Positions 7,774 through 16,904 of a stretch of 64,000 nt of DNA are shown here, piece after piece. Both the position numbers and the translations under genes were made by a program. The stretch covers positions 1 through 64,000 of the forward strand of contig NZ_SCMP01000009.1 in the NCBI RefSeq assembly GCF_005502935.1. Reading direction: 5' to 3'. Position 1 is the first letter of the stretch. Every line of letters begins with the position of its first letter. Origin of the DNA: Pseudomonas sp. 2FG (GTDB lineage Bacteria > Pseudomonadota > Gammaproteobacteria > Pseudomonadales > Pseudomonadaceae). Under the pieces are notes generated by a model that worked only from the letters and a program-made list of their open reading frames with translations, was not told the origin of the DNA and did not search any database.

Positions 7774-8607
7774 ATGGGCGCTGGACCGCAAGGGCATTTC
7801 ATCACGTTGAACGATGGACTCAGGTTGCACTATCTGGATCTTGGGGCTGGGCAGGGCGAGCCCGTGGTGTTTATCCACGGCAGCGGCCCCGGCGCCAGTG
7901 GCCATAGCAATTTCAAGCAGAACTACTCGCAGTTCGCCGCCGCCGGTTATCGCGTCATAGTTCCGGACCTCCCGGGCTACGGCGCGTCCGACAAACCGGA
8001 AACGATTTACAGCCTGGACTTCTTCGTCACGGCGCTGAGCGGCCTGCTGGATGCCTTGGATATCCAGCGCTGCGTGCTGATCGGCAACTCCCTGGGCGGC
8101 GCCATTGCCATCAAGTTGGCACTGGACCAGCCGGCGCGGGTGAGCAAGCTGGTGCTGATGGCGCCGGGCGGGCTGATGGAAAAAGAGCAGTACTACCTGC
8201 AGATGGAGGGCATCCAGAAGATGGGCGCGGCCTTCGCCGCTGGCGAGCTGAACGATCCCGCGGGCATGCGCCGGCTGCTCGGCCTGCAACTGTTCGACCC
8301 GTCGCTGATCAGCGCTGAAACCGTCGATGAGCGGGTCAGCGTAGTCCTGCAACAACCGCGTTGCGTGCTGTCGAGCATGCAGGTGCCGAACCTGGCCAAT
8401 CGGCTGGGCGAGCTGCAATGCCCGATCCTCGGCTTCTGGGGCATGAACGACAAGTTCTGCCCGGCCAGCGGTGCGCAGACGATGCTGGAAGCCTGCCGCC
8501 ACATTCGTTTCGTGCTGCTCAGCGAATGTGGGCACTGGGTAATGGTCGAGCACCGCGAGCTGTTCAATCGGCAGTGCCTGGACTTCCTCGCGGAGGCCAA
8601 ACCATGA
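7774..8607 (+). CDS. tesD: Meta-cleavage product hydrolase (DSHA hydrolase, TesD/HsaD)
   Basis: This 277 aa alpha/beta hydrolase has the oxyanion motif HGSGPGASG (35-43), nucleophile Ser106 in GNSLGG, Asp226 in GMNDKF and His254 in CGHWVMVE. It should hydrolyse 4,9-DSHA, the ring A meta-cleavage product, to HIP (DOHNAA) and 2-hydroxyhexa-2,4-dienoate. It is the first gene of tesD-tesE-tesF-tesG, with GAGGAG upstream of the ATG and an island palindrome 58 bp away. The start of the next gene overlaps its stop. The oxygenase that would supply its substrate (tesB/hsaC) is not in the window. Confidence 0.9.
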   Translation: MGAGPQGHFITLNDGLRLHYLDLGAGQGEPVVFIHGSGPGASGHSNFKQNYSQFAAAGYRVIVPDLPGYGASDKPETIYSLDFFVTALSGLLDALDIQRCVLIGNSLGGAIAIKLALDQPARVSKLVLMAPGGLMEKEQYYLQMEGIQKMGAAFAAGELNDPAGMRRLLGLQLFDPSLISAETVDERVSVVLQQPRCVLSSMQVPNLANRLGELQCPILGFWGMNDKFCPASGAQTMLEACRHIRFVLLSECGHWVMVEHRELFNRQCLDFLAEAKP

Positions 8608-9395
8608 GCGAGGACCTGCGCCGCCAGTACGGCGCCGAGCTGTACCAGGCCCTGAGCAACGGCACCACCTTGCAGCCGCTGACCGCGCGCTGGCCACAGA
8701 TCAGTATCGAGGATGCCTACCATATCTCCCTGCAGGTCGTTGAGCAGCGGGTAGCGGCGGGCGACGCCATAGTCGGCAAGAAGATCGGCGTCACCTCCAA
8801 GGCGGTGCAGCAGATGCTCGACGTGCACCAGCCGGACTTCGGCTTTCTCACCCGGCAGATGTGGTTCGCCGAGGGCGCGACTATTTCCCTCGCCGCCAAC
8901 CAGCTGATCCAGCCGCGCGCCGAGGGCGAGATCGCCTTCCTGCTCAAGCAGGACCTGGTCGGCCCGGGCATCAGCGAGCAGGACGTGCTGGATGCCACCG
9001 AGTGCGTGATGCCCTGTTTCGAGGTAGTCGATTCGCGCATCCAGGACTGGCGCATCCGCATTCAGGACACCGTGGCGGACAACGCCTCCTGCGGTGTGTT
9101 CGTGCTCGGTGAGCAGCGCCTCGACCCGCGCCTGCTGGACCTGCCGAACCTGCACATGCAGGTGTTCAAGAACGGCAACAAGATCAGCGAAGGCCTCGGC
9201 TCCGCCGTGCAGGGCAACCCGCTTACCGCAGTGGCCTGGTTGGCCAACTGCCTCGGCCAGTTCGGGATTCCGTTCAAGGCCGGTGAAATCATCCTGTCCG
9301 GTTCGCTGGTGCCGCTGGAGCCGGTAACGGCCGGCGATCGCTTTTCCCTGACTATCGACGGCCTGGGCAGCGCCCAGGTGTCCTTCGAGGAGTGA
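8604..9395 (+). CDS. tesE: 2-hydroxyhexa-2,4-dienoate hydratase (TesE/HsaE)
   Basis: This 263 aa member of the fumarylacetoacetase-like hydratase family (MhpD/HpaH type) has the [15 protein letters not shown] segment and the acidic metal site [10 protein letters not shown]. It hydrates 2-hydroxyhexa-2,4-dienoate to 4-hydroxy-2-oxohexanoate. The start at 8604 overlaps the tesD stop by 4 bp, and a long upstream extension in the same frame is rejected for that reason. A second, related hydratase (hpaH) occurs in the other island at 42393. Confidence 0.9.
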   Translation: MSEDLRRQYGAELYQALSNGTTLQPLTARWPQISIEDAYHISLQVVEQRVAAGDAIVGKKIGVTSKAVQQMLDVHQPDFGFLTRQMWFAEGATISLAANQLIQPRAEGEIAFLLKQDLVGPGISEQDVLDATECVMPCFEVVDSRIQDWRIRIQDTVADNASCGVFVLGEQRLDPRLLDLPNLHMQVFKNGNKISEGLGSAVQGNPLTAVAWLANCLGQFGIPFKAGEIILSGSLVPLEPVTAGDRFSLTIDGLGSAQVSFEE

Positions 9396-9397
9396 AA

Positions 9398-10306
9398 ATG
9401 AGCAAGAAACTCAAAGCCGTGATCATCGGGCCGGGCAATATCGGTACCGACCTGTTGATGAAGATGCGCCGCTCGGAATGGATCGAGCCGGTCTGGATGG
9501 TCGGCGTCGACCCCGAATCCGAGGGCCTCAAACGGGCCCGCGAATTCGGCCTGAAGACCACCGCCGCGGGCGTCGACGGCCTGCTGCCGCATGTGCTGGA
9601 CGACGATATCCGCATCGCCTTCGACGCCACCTCGGCCTATGTGCATGCCGAGAACAGCCGCAAGCTGAACGAGTTGGGGGTGATCATGATCGACCTCACC
9701 CCCGCGGCCATCGGCCCCTACTGCGTACCGCCGGTGAACCTCAAGGCGCACGCCGCAAAGCTGACGCTGAACGTCAATATGGTCACCTGCGGTGGCCAGG
9801 CCACCATTCCCATGGTCGCCGCCGTGTCGCGGGTACAGCCGGTGAGCTACGGCGAGATAGTCGCCACCGTCTCTTCTGGTTCCGTGGGGCCGGGCACCCG
9901 GCAGAACATCGATGAATTCACCCGCACCACCGCCGGTGCGGTGGAGCAGATCGGCGGCGCTTTACGCGGCAAGGCGATCATCGTGATCAACCCGGCCGAG
10001 CCGCCGTTGATGATGCGTGACACCATCCACTGCCTGACCGAAGACGAGCCGGACCAGGCGGAGATCCGCGCCTCGGTGTTGCATATGGTCAAGGAGGTGC
10101 AGCGCTATGTGCCGGGCTACAAGCTGATCAACGGGCCGATCTTCGACGGTAACAAAGTTTCGATCTTCATCGAGGTCGAAGGGCTCGGCGACTACCTGCC
10201 CAAGTCCGCCGGCAACCTCGACATCATGACCGCCGCCGGCCTGCGTACCGCCGAGATGTTTGCCGAAGAGGCGCACAACGGCGCGCTTCAGTTGCCCGCC
10301 CGCTAA
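9398..10306 (+). CDS. tesF: Acylating acetaldehyde/propanal dehydrogenase (TesF/HsaG)
   Basis: This 302 aa protein has the NAD motif [10 protein letters not shown] (10-19), the catalytic Cys131 in [11 protein letters not shown] and the family segment [18 protein letters not shown]. It converts propanal or acetaldehyde to the acyl-CoA and should channel its aldehyde from the aldolase encoded next. GAGGAG lies 6 nt before the ATG at 9398; an in-frame GTG two codons earlier is less well placed. Confidence 0.92.
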   Translation: MSKKLKAVIIGPGNIGTDLLMKMRRSEWIEPVWMVGVDPESEGLKRAREFGLKTTAAGVDGLLPHVLDDDIRIAFDATSAYVHAENSRKLNELGVIMIDLTPAAIGPYCVPPVNLKAHAAKLTLNVNMVTCGGQATIPMVAAVSRVQPVSYGEIVATVSSGSVGPGTRQNIDEFTRTTAGAVEQIGGALRGKAIIVINPAEPPLMMRDTIHCLTEDEPDQAEIRASVLHMVKEVQRYVPGYKLINGPIFDGNKVSIFIEVEGLGDYLPKSAGNLDIMTAAGLRTAEMFAEEAHNGALQLPAR

Positions 10307-10320
10307 GTGGAGAGAACTTC

Positions 10321-11355
10321 ATGAATCTGCATGGTAGAAGCGTCACCCTCCACGACATGAGCCTGCGCGACGGCATGCACGCCAAGCGGCATCAGATCTC
10401 CCTGGAGGAAATGGTCAAGGTCGCCAGCGGCCTGGATGCCGCCGGCATCCCGCTGATCGAGGTCACCCACGGCGATGGCCTGGGCGGCGCCTCGCTGAAC
10501 TACGGCTTCCCGGCCCACAGCGACGAGGAGTATTTCTCCGCGGTGGTGCCGCTGATGAAGCAGGCGAAGATCTCCGCGCTGCTGCTGCCGGGCATCGGCA
10601 CAGTCGAGCATCTGAAGATGGCTCACGAGCACGGGGTTTCCACCATCCGCGTGGCGACCCACTGCACCGAGGCCGACGTATCCCAGCAACACATCGGCAT
10701 GGCCGCGAAGATGGGCCTGGATACCGTCGGCTTCCTGATGATGGCGCACATGCTCAGCGCCGAGAAATTGCTCGAACAAGCCCGCCTGATGCAGAGCTTC
10801 GGCGCCAACTGCATCTACTGCACCGACTCGGCCGGCTATATGTTGCCGGATGAGGTCAGCCAGAAGATTGGCCTGCTGCGGGCCGAGCTGAACCCAGGCA
10901 CCGAGGTGGGCTTCCACGGCCACCACAATATGGGTATGGCCATCGCCAACTCCCTGGCCGCCATCGAAGCGGGCGCCGTGCGTATCGACGGCTCGGTAGC
11001 GGGCCTCGGTGCCGGTGCCGGTAACACGCCGCTGGAGGTGTTCGTCGCGGTGCTCAAGCGCATGGGCGTGGACAGCGGCGTCGACCTCTACGGGATCATG
11101 GACGTGGCCGAGGACCTGGTGGTGCCGATGATGGATCAGCCGATCCGCCTCGACCGCGACGCCCTGACCCTGGGCTATGCCGGGGTCTACAGCTCCTTCC
11201 TGCTGTTCGCCAAACGCGCCGAACAGAAGTACGGCGTCTCCGCCCGCGAACTGCTGGTGGAGCTTGGCCGGCGCGGTACCGTCGGTGGCCAGGAAGACAT
11301 GATCGAGGACCTGGCGCTGACCCTGTCACGGGCACGGGGCGTGTTACCGACCTGA
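10321..11355 (+). CDS. tesG: 4-hydroxy-2-oxovalerate/-hexanoate aldolase (TesG/HsaF)
   Basis: This 344 aa DmpG-family aldolase has the N-terminal metal/catalytic motif DMSLRDGMH (Arg16, Asp17, His20) and the metal-binding GFHGHHNMG. It splits 4-hydroxy-2-oxohexanoate into pyruvate and propanal, which passes to TesF. It ends the tesDEFG operon. The length is that of the DmpG family and no residues appear to be missing. Confidence 0.92.
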   Translation: MNLHGRSVTLHDMSLRDGMHAKRHQISLEEMVKVASGLDAAGIPLIEVTHGDGLGGASLNYGFPAHSDEEYFSAVVPLMKQAKISALLLPGIGTVEHLKMAHEHGVSTIRVATHCTEADVSQQHIGMAAKMGLDTVGFLMMAHMLSAEKLLEQARLMQSFGANCIYCTDSAGYMLPDEVSQKIGLLRAELNPGTEVGFHGHHNMGMAIANSLAAIEAGAVRIDGSVAGLGAGAGNTPLEVFVAVLKRMGVDSGVDLYGIMDVAEDLVVPMMDQPIRLDRDALTLGYAGVYSSFLLFAKRAEQKYGVSARELLVELGRRGTVGGQEDMIEDLALTLSRARGVLPT

Positions 11356-11432
11356 GCGGCTGACAGCGCAGGAAAACCAGCAAGCTTTGCTCGGCAAGGC
11401 CTGCTGGTTAATTCGTTTGCCTGTCGTGGTCT

Positions 11433-11518
11433 GTAGGCTGGCGTAGAGCGAAGCGAAACCCAGCGCTGTCGGCGTTGGTCCTCTGGGTTTCGCCAAAAAG
11501 CGGCTCTACCCAGCCTAC
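11433..11518. repeat. GTAGGCTGGCGTAGAGC palindrome
   Basis: Ends GTAGGCTG and CAGCCTAC pair, with GTAGAGC/GCTCTAC and CGAAACCCAG/CTGGGTTTCG stems inside. It lies downstream of tesG and may act as a transcript end. The rest of 11356-11566 shows nothing else. Confidence 0.7.
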
Positions 11519-11566
11519 GTCCTGGAGTTTACCTGGCAAGCCAAGCTATCGGCCGAGGACCGACTC

Positions 11567-11737
11567 TCAGGGCAGCAGCTGGCCGATGGAGGGCGCCGGC
11601 ATAAAACAAGCTCCGGCGTAAGCCTGGCAGGCAGCCATCCCTGCCAGCCGGTAAGGCTGGTCTTTCAGCAGCAGGCTTAAGGTTGCCGCGCTGCCGGCGC
11701 AGACGAGGATCAGCAGGGCTATCGTGGTTTTTCTCAT
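11567..11737 (-). CDS. Small predicted exported protein (56 aa)
   Basis: Translating the minus strand from ATG 11737 gives a 56 aa protein. It starts MRKTTIALLILVCAGSAATL, a basic start followed by a hydrophobic helix, and ends QLLP. Two Cys residues (37 and 44) sit in the tail MAACQAYAGACFMP. It looks like a secreted or membrane-anchored peptide. GAGG lies about 9 nt before the ATG. An island palindrome in standard orientation lies 109 bp upstream at 11846, which is the main reason to take this short frame seriously. No family is recognised. Confidence 0.45.
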   Translation of the reverse strand: MRKTTIALLILVCAGSAATLSLLLKDQPYRLAGMAACQAYAGACFMPAPSIGQLLP

Positions 11738-11845
11738 GACGGGCCTCGGCTTCTATGGGCCGCCGCAGTCAGGCAGTTTCGCCGCTGCGGCTGGCGCTAG
11801 GCTTTGTTGTTGTAGAGCTACCTTAGAAGGGGCGCTCATGGCGGG

Positions 11846-11864
11846 CTTCGTCCGAATGGACTAG
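11846..11864 (-). promoter_or_regulatory. Steroid-island palindrome, site 4
   Basis: CTTCGTCC-GAAT-GGACTAG on +, so CTAGTCC-ATTC-GGACGAAG reading toward the small gene at 11737. No plus-strand gene follows it. Confidence 0.75.
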
Positions 11865-11902
11865 ATGCCGGAGGGGGCGACTAGCGGTCTTGGGCGTGTG
11901 CC

Positions 11903-12451
11903 TCAACCGCGTCGGGCCAGGGCGCCGAGGGCCATGAACAACGCGGCGATGGCGCGGGCCTCATGCAGTTCGCCGCGGGCGACCAGGTCGGGAATCTGCG
12001 CCAGCGGCAGGCGAATCAGGTCCAGCGGCTCGGGCTCGTCGCCGGGCAGGTAGCAGGGGCTCAGGTCTTCGGCGAGCACGACGCTATAACGGTGGCACAG
12101 GTGGCCGGGCGCCAGGGTCAGTTCGCCCAGCTCGGTCAGCCGTTCGGCGCGCAGACCGACTTCCTCGATCAGTTCGCGCTGTGCCGCCTGCAGGTAATCC
12201 TCGTCCGGCTCGGCGCCGCCCTTGGGCAGGCCCAGTACCTTGGCCTCCACGCCCACCGCGTATTCACGCACCAGCAGCACGTGTTCGGGGTCGGGCATCG
12301 CCACCAGCATCACCGAGCGGTAGCCGGTGCCGCGCAGGCGTTCGTAGACGCGTTGTTGGCCGTTGCTGAATTGCAGGTGCAGGGCCTCGATCTGGAAGTA
12401 GCCGCTTTCGGCCAGCAGTTCGGTTTTCAGGATGGTCGGACAGGTCCGCAT
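11903..12451 (-). CDS. nudE: NudE-like NUDIX hydrolase (ADP-compound pyrophosphatase)
   Basis: This 182 aa protein has a complete Nudix box from Gly78 to Leu100 (G-x5-E84-x7-R92-E93-x2-E96-E97-x-G99). The N terminus (ILKTELLAESGYFQIE, QRVYERLRG) resembles NudE, which hydrolyses ADP-ribose, NADH and related dinucleotides. The ATG at 12451 fits NudE length; longer readings run into a repeat. An island palindrome lies 69 bp upstream, so it may belong to the steroid regulon, which is unexpected for a housekeeping hydrolase. Substrates such as CoA or flavin nucleotides are possible but untested. Confidence 0.85.
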   Translation of the reverse strand: MRTCPTILKTELLAESGYFQIEALHLQFSNGQQRVYERLRGTGYRSVMLVAMPDPEHVLLVREYAVGVEAKVLGLPKGGAEPDEDYLQAAQRELIEEVGLRAERLTELGELTLAPGHLCHRYSVVLAEDLSPCYLPGDEPEPLDLIRLPLAQIPDLVARGELHEARAIAALFMALGALARRG

Positions 12452-12519
12452 GGCTAGGCCCCCTACGCTTGGGGATGGCGTCTCGGTTAGCGCACTCTGC
12501 GCGTGGACGTGCATGCCGC

Positions 12520-12538
12520 CATCGTCCAAGCGGACTAC
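12520..12538 (-). promoter_or_regulatory. Steroid-island palindrome, site 5
   Basis: CATCGTCC-AAGC-GGACTAC on +, reading GTAGTCC-GCTT-GGACGATG toward the NUDIX gene, 69 bp from its ATG. Confidence 0.75.
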
Positions 12539-12547
12539 TACAAGAGC

Positions 12548-12619
12548 GTAGGGCGGACTCAGGAGCGTAGCGAACAGTCGCCGTTCGAAATGGCGTACTG
12601 CTTCGCGAGTACGCCCTAC
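12548..12619. repeat. 72 bp double-hairpin repeat, copy 2
   Basis: Same structure as the copies at 6146 and 35136. It starts GTAGGGCGGACTCAGGAGCG and ends CGAGTACGCCCTAC. It lies between the NUDIX and LuxR genes. Confidence 0.85.
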
Positions 12620-12661
12620 GCGCTTTGTTTTTTGTGGATGGTCAGCGCACAAGTGGAGGGC

Positions 12662-13792
12662 TTAGCCGAGGGTCGCCACGCTGCGCAGGATCAGCCGGAC
12701 CAGCATGGTCTGGCGGGTCACGCCGGTCTTGGAGAAGGTCGAACGCAGGTGCGCGCGCGCGGTGTTGCGGCTGATGCCCAGCTGTTCCGAGGCTTCGTCG
12801 AGGGTCAGGCCGTTGGCCAGCAGCATGGCCAGCTGGGTCTCGGCCGGGGTGAAGTCGAACAACGCCCGGACTATCTCTTGCGGGGCGCTGGACTGCTGTT
12901 CCGGGTCGCTGATAAAGATCACCACCGCCGGGCACTGCTTGCCTTCGCTCCAGGCTGACAGTGGCACCGAGCGCACGATGATGCCGAGATCCGCCCGCCC
13001 GGACGGCCGCTGCACGCGCAGGGCCTCGACCACCGAGGGGTTGCTGCTTTTCTGCGAGAGCAGGGATTGCTTCACCAGGCGGCGGAATTCCTGGGTGTCG
13101 CGAGCGGTACCGACCTGCAGGCCATCGTTGACCAGCTTGAGACCGTCCTTGGCCTGGATCAGGCGGTCGGCGACCTGGTTGGTCTGCAGCACCTTGCCCG
13201 TCTCGTCGAGGATGATGGTGCCGACCGCCATCTGGTCCACCGCGCCGGCGTAGAGGTTGCGTTCGGTCTCGATACGGTTGAGCTGCATGTGGATCTTGAT
13301 CGAACGCTCCAGGTGCGGAATGAATTGCGCCAGTAGGGCCTTGTCTTCGCTGTCGAAAGCCGGGCTGCTGCGCCCACGGCTGATGCGGATGCGGCATTGC
13401 GCGCCGTCGCAGGTGTTGATGTCGGCGCCGAGGATATGGAAGACGTCCACCGGCTCGAGAAAGCTCTTGTAGAACTCGGAGTTGAGCCACTCGTCCTTGG
13501 AGACGACTTCCTCGAGGGTGACGACCTGGCGGTTGGGTAGGTCGACGAAGGGGTCGAGGGCGAAGAAGTGCTTGTTGTAGGAGGCCGTCGCCTCGGCCGA
13601 GGTGCCGGTGGTGTTCACCATCAGCCCGTCCACCTGGGCGCTGGGTGGGCGCAGGATGAAGGTCACGTACTTGCTGTCCAGATACAGATTGAGCTGGTTG
13701 AGAAAGGTCGCCCAGGGGATGTTTTCCAGCGGTCCCTGATAGAGGTTGCCGAGCATCTCACTAAAGGTTTCGAGACTGAGGGGGCGAGCCAT
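12662..13792 (-). CDS. LuxR-family regulator, TeiR-like; candidate steroid regulon activator
   Basis: About 376 aa from the ATG at 13792 (MARPLSLETF); an upstream ATG at 13831 would give 389 aa and neither has a clear ribosome site. The central region (about 190-270, MAVGTIILDETGKVLQTNQ) looks PAS-like. The C-terminal ~65 residues are a LuxR/NarL helix-turn-helix (FTPAETQLAMLLANG, EQLGISRNTARAHLRS). Size and layout match Comamonas TeiR, a testosterone-responsive LuxR protein. It is the only regulator inside the steroid half and has no copy of the island palindrome upstream, as expected of a regulator not under its own control. Binding to that palindrome is inference. Confidence 0.85.
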   Translation of the reverse strand: MARPLSLETFSEMLGNLYQGPLENIPWATFLNQLNLYLDSKYVTFILRPPSAQVDGLMVNTTGTSAEATASYNKHFFALDPFVDLPNRQVVTLEEVVSKDEWLNSEFYKSFLEPVDVFHILGADINTCDGAQCRIRISRGRSSPAFDSEDKALLAQFIPHLERSIKIHMQLNRIETERNLYAGAVDQMAVGTIILDETGKVLQTNQVADRLIQAKDGLKLVNDGLQVGTARDTQEFRRLVKQSLLSQKSSNPSVVEALRVQRPSGRADLGIIVRSVPLSAWSEGKQCPAVVIFISDPEQQSSAPQEIVRALFDFTPAETQLAMLLANGLTLDEASEQLGISRNTARAHLRSTFSKTGVTRQTMLVRLILRSVATLG

Positions 13793-13911
13793 GAGGGACA
13801 CCGTTTTTTTGCTGTAACGGACACCGAGCATAAGCGCTGCTTTCTGCCGAGTGCAACGCCCTAGCTAGAGAGGAGGATGGCTGGCGGCAGGGCGTGCCGC
13901 CAGCCCAGGGC

Positions 13912-14955
13912 TCAGGCGAATTCGCGGTTACGCACCGCGAAGGTCTTGCGCTCGTTGACCTCGGCCGGCAGTTCGGCGATGTCGTTGTAGAACTGCTGGT
14001 ACCACTTGCGCAGCTGGTAGACCGGGCCGTCGCCGTCGCACAGCAGCGGGTTGTCGACGCGGGTCTTGCTGTGCCAGATCGCCACGTCTTCGTAGAAGGC
14101 TGCTTGCGCCTGCTGTACGTAGGCCTTGGCCATGGCGCCGTTCTGCTCGTCGCTGAGGCCGGGGATCTTTTTCACCAGTACGCCATAACGCAGGGTGAAG
14201 CTGTGCAGGTCGATCGGCACATGGCAATTGAGCAGGATCGAATGGATCGGCTGGCCGTCCATCTCGCCAGTCATCTCGGTGATCTGGTAGGCCGGGCCGA
14301 AGTAGGTGGCCACGGTGTTCAGCTCGCTGTCGCCGGACAGGCGCTCGCTGCGCGCACACATGATCTGGGTCGCCATATGCCGTTCGAAGACGTTGCTGAA
14401 TTCCTCGACCGGGGCGCCATGCACCGTGCCGAAATGCGCCATGTCGGCGACGTTGTCGATCAGCTCGCGGCAGTTGGTCGCGATCTGTAGCTCGGCAACC
14501 TCCCAGTCGGCCCATTCGTCGCTGAAGCTGGCGTCGATCCGCGGGATGAGCTGCTCGGCGATCGGCGGGTTGCCCTCGGGATCGTTCCAGACGAACAGTA
14601 ACTGGTTCTCTTCCAGGATCGGCCAGCTCTTGACCTTGGCTCGTGGCGGGATGCGTTTGGCATAGGGGATGTCGTCGCACACGCCGTCGGCGCCCCAGCG
14701 CCAGGCGTGGAAGGGGCAGCGAATGGAGTTGCCCTCGACGCAGCCTTGGCTGAGGTCGGCGCCCATGTGCGGGCAGTAGCCGTCGAGTATATGCAGCTCG
14801 CCGTCCTCGCCTTGGAAGGCCACCAGGCGGGTACCGAACACGTCCAGGCGATGGGCTTTGCCATCGCGGTACTGGGCGGCCAGGCCGAGGCAATGCCAGC
14901 CCCGGGCGTAGCGGTCTTCCAGTTGTCTCGTTTCGATGCGGTGCAGGGTGCTCAT
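13912..14955 (-). CDS. kshA: 3-ketosteroid 9alpha-hydroxylase, oxygenase component
   Basis: This 347 aa Rieske oxygenase has the [2Fe-2S] ligands Cys61, His63, Cys80, His83 (CPHMGADLSQG, CPFHAWRWG). The mononuclear iron segment is DNVADMAHFGTVHG, with His174 and His179. The N terminus (YARGWHCLGLA) and the FQGEDGELHILDGYC segment match KshA closely. With KshB (29393) it 9alpha-hydroxylates 1,4-diene-3-ones and so triggers ring B opening. The ATG at 14955 has GGAG upstream. It shares the single symmetric palindrome at 15061 with the divergent SDR. Confidence 0.92.
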   Translation of the reverse strand: MSTLHRIETRQLEDRYARGWHCLGLAAQYRDGKAHRLDVFGTRLVAFQGEDGELHILDGYCPHMGADLSQGCVEGNSIRCPFHAWRWGADGVCDDIPYAKRIPPRAKVKSWPILEENQLLFVWNDPEGNPPIAEQLIPRIDASFSDEWADWEVAELQIATNCRELIDNVADMAHFGTVHGAPVEEFSNVFERHMATQIMCARSERLSGDSELNTVATYFGPAYQITEMTGEMDGQPIHSILLNCHVPIDLHSFTLRYGVLVKKIPGLSDEQNGAMAKAYVQQAQAAFYEDVAIWHSKTRVDNPLLCDGDGPVYQLRKWYQQFYNDIAELPAEVNERKTFAVRNREFA

Positions 14956-15060
14956 CTTGTTGTTCTCCGGAGGCGTTCCTGATTGGGCTGCCACTGGTTC
15001 AGGCAAACCTTGGGCAGTGCTTTTGCACGCTACGGATTCTGCAACGCCTGTAGCTGAAGG

Positions 15061-15080
15061 CATCGTCTGAACGGACGATG
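15061..15080. promoter_or_regulatory. Steroid-island palindrome, site 6 (symmetric)
   Basis: CATCGTCT-GAAC-GGACGATG, the only copy with both outer arms of the CATCG type. It lies 105 bp from kshA (minus) and 58 bp from the SDR at 15139 (plus), so one site could serve both directions. Confidence 0.85.
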
Positions 15081-15138
15081 GCTGGCATTGCGCAGGCAGC
15101 TCTACTGGCGCCATTAGAACAATCGGCAGGAGTCGGCG

Positions 15139-15978
15139 ATGAGCAGTGAACAGGGCCGCGTGGCGGTCATCACCGGGGCGGCCAGCGGCATTGGCCGCGG
15201 TCTGGCCGAATATGCGGCGGGGCTGGGCATGCGCCTGGTGCTGAGCGATGTCGATGGGCAACGGCTACAGGCACTGTGCGCCGAACTGCAGGCACGCGGT
15301 GCCGAGGCCGTCGCCTGCGTCACCGATGTCGGCGACCCGGCGCAGGTCGAGCGCTTGCGCGATGTCGCGGTGGAGCGTTTCGGCGGAGTCGACCTGCTGT
15401 TCAACAACGCCGGGGTAATGCAGACCGGCAACTGCTGGGAGATCAGCCATGAGCAGTGGCAGCGCATGCTCAGCGTCAACCTGCAAGGGGTGATCAACGG
15501 CATTCGCAGCTTCGTGCCGCTGCTACTCGAGCAGGGCCGCCCGGCCCATGTGGTCAACACCGCCTCGCTCGCGGGCCTGGTCAGCAGCCCCTTGATGGCG
15601 CCTTACAACGTGACCAAACAGGCGGTGGTCGCGCTCTCGGAAACCCTGCACTACGAGCTCAGCCTGCTACAGGCGCCGGTCTCGGTGTCGGTGCTTTGCC
15701 CAGGGCCGGTGGCCAGCGAGATCATGGCCTCGGACCAGGTCGCAGGCTCCGCCGGCGCGCAGTTCAACGAGTTGCTCGACGCCAGCATCCGCCAGGGCAT
15801 GACGCCGCTCGAACTGGCCGAACTGGTGTTCGCCGCCGTGCGCGATAAGCGCTTCTGGATACTCCCGCACAAGTTCTTCAAGCCGGCATTGCAGCGGCGG
15901 CTACGGAGCATCCTCGAAGAGACCAACCCGCTGTTTCAGTTCGCCGAGATAGAAGGAGAGCAGGATGCCGCTCGATAG
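15139..15978 (+). CDS. Short-chain dehydrogenase/reductase
   Basis: This 279 aa SDR has TGAASGIG (12-19), NNAG (89-92) and catalytic Ser143, Tyr156, Lys160. The C-terminal extension (residues 230-279, KFFKPALQRRL) is longer than in the minimal fold. It leads a plus-strand unit with the hydrolase, RibB-like and OYE genes, and its stop overlaps the hydrolase start by 14 bp. A hydroxysteroid dehydrogenase role is likely from location; which position it oxidises cannot be read. Confidence 0.85.
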   Translation: MSSEQGRVAVITGAASGIGRGLAEYAAGLGMRLVLSDVDGQRLQALCAELQARGAEAVACVTDVGDPAQVERLRDVAVERFGGVDLLFNNAGVMQTGNCWEISHEQWQRMLSVNLQGVINGIRSFVPLLLEQGRPAHVVNTASLAGLVSSPLMAPYNVTKQAVVALSETLHYELSLLQAPVSVSVLCPGPVASEIMASDQVAGSAGAQFNELLDASIRQGMTPLELAELVFAAVRDKRFWILPHKFFKPALQRRLRSILEETNPLFQFAEIEGEQDAAR

Positions 15979-16891
15979 CCAGATCGCCACGGTACTGCAG
16001 CAGTTCAGTGGCCTGCCGCAGCCGGACTTCAGCCAGCTTAACGCCGCGCACTACCGGCAGTTCTCCGACAACCTGATGCCGCCCATCCCCGGCGAGCCCA
16101 TGGCCGAAGTCCGCGACCTGCGCGTGGCCGGCGCCGACGGCGAGCTGGACGCACGCCTGTATCGGCCGCTGGATCAGCCAAACCTGCCGCTATTGGTGTT
16201 CTTTCACGGTGGCGGCTTCGTCATCGGCAACCTGAATACCCATGACAATCTGTGCCGGGCGCTGGCCAGGCAGAGCGGTGCAGTGGTGGTGTCGATCGCC
16301 TATCGGCTGGCGCCTGAAGCCAAGTTTCCGGCGGCGCCCTTGGACTGCTACAGCGCCACCTGCTGGCTGGTCGAGCAGGCCCACCTGCTGGGCTGCGACG
16401 CCAGCCGGGTGGCCTTGGCCGGCGACAGCGCCGGGGCCAATCTGGCGCTTGCGGTGAGCCGCCTGGCGGCCGAGCGCAAGGGGCCGCGCATCAGCTATCA
16501 GTGCCTGTTCTATCCGGTCACCGACGCTCGCTGTGGGAGCGCCTCCTACCAGGAGTTCGCCGAGGGCTACTTCCTCACCCGCGAGATGATGCAGTGGTTC
16601 TGGCAGCAATATTTGCCGAGTCCCGGGCAGGCCGGGCAAGCGCTGGCTTCGCCACTGCTTGCCGATGATCTGGCCAGCCTGCCGCCGACCACCCTGATCA
16701 CCGCCGAGTTCGACCCGCTGCGCGACGAGGGCGAGGCCCTGGCCCAGCGCCTGCGGCAGGCCGGCGTCGCCACGCGCCTGCAGCGCTATGACGGCATGAT
16801 CCACGGCTTCGTCAGCATGGCGCCCTTTGTCGAACGTGGGGCCGAAGCCCTGGCTGCGGCCGCCGCCGATCTGCGCGCGGCGCTTAACTGA
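15965..16891 (+). CDS. Alpha/beta hydrolase of the hormone-sensitive lipase family
   Basis: This 308 aa esterase has the HSL oxyanion motif HGGG (81-84), nucleophile Ser155 in GDSAGAN, an acidic residue in AEFDPLRDEG and His in MIHGFVSM. The full catalytic set is present. In a steroid cluster it might cleave steroid esters or a lactone, but no motif fixes the substrate. It overlaps the preceding SDR by 14 bp and is followed 13 nt later by the RibB-like gene. Confidence 0.88.
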   Translation: MPLDSQIATVLQQFSGLPQPDFSQLNAAHYRQFSDNLMPPIPGEPMAEVRDLRVAGADGELDARLYRPLDQPNLPLLVFFHGGGFVIGNLNTHDNLCRALARQSGAVVVSIAYRLAPEAKFPAAPLDCYSATCWLVEQAHLLGCDASRVALAGDSAGANLALAVSRLAAERKGPRISYQCLFYPVTDARCGSASYQEFAEGYFLTREMMQWFWQQYLPSPGQAGQALASPLLADDLASLPPTTLITAEFDPLRDEGEALAQRLRQAGVATRLQRYDGMIHGFVSMAPFVERGAEALAAAAADLRAALN

Positions 16892-16904
16892 GCGGACACC
16901 GAAC

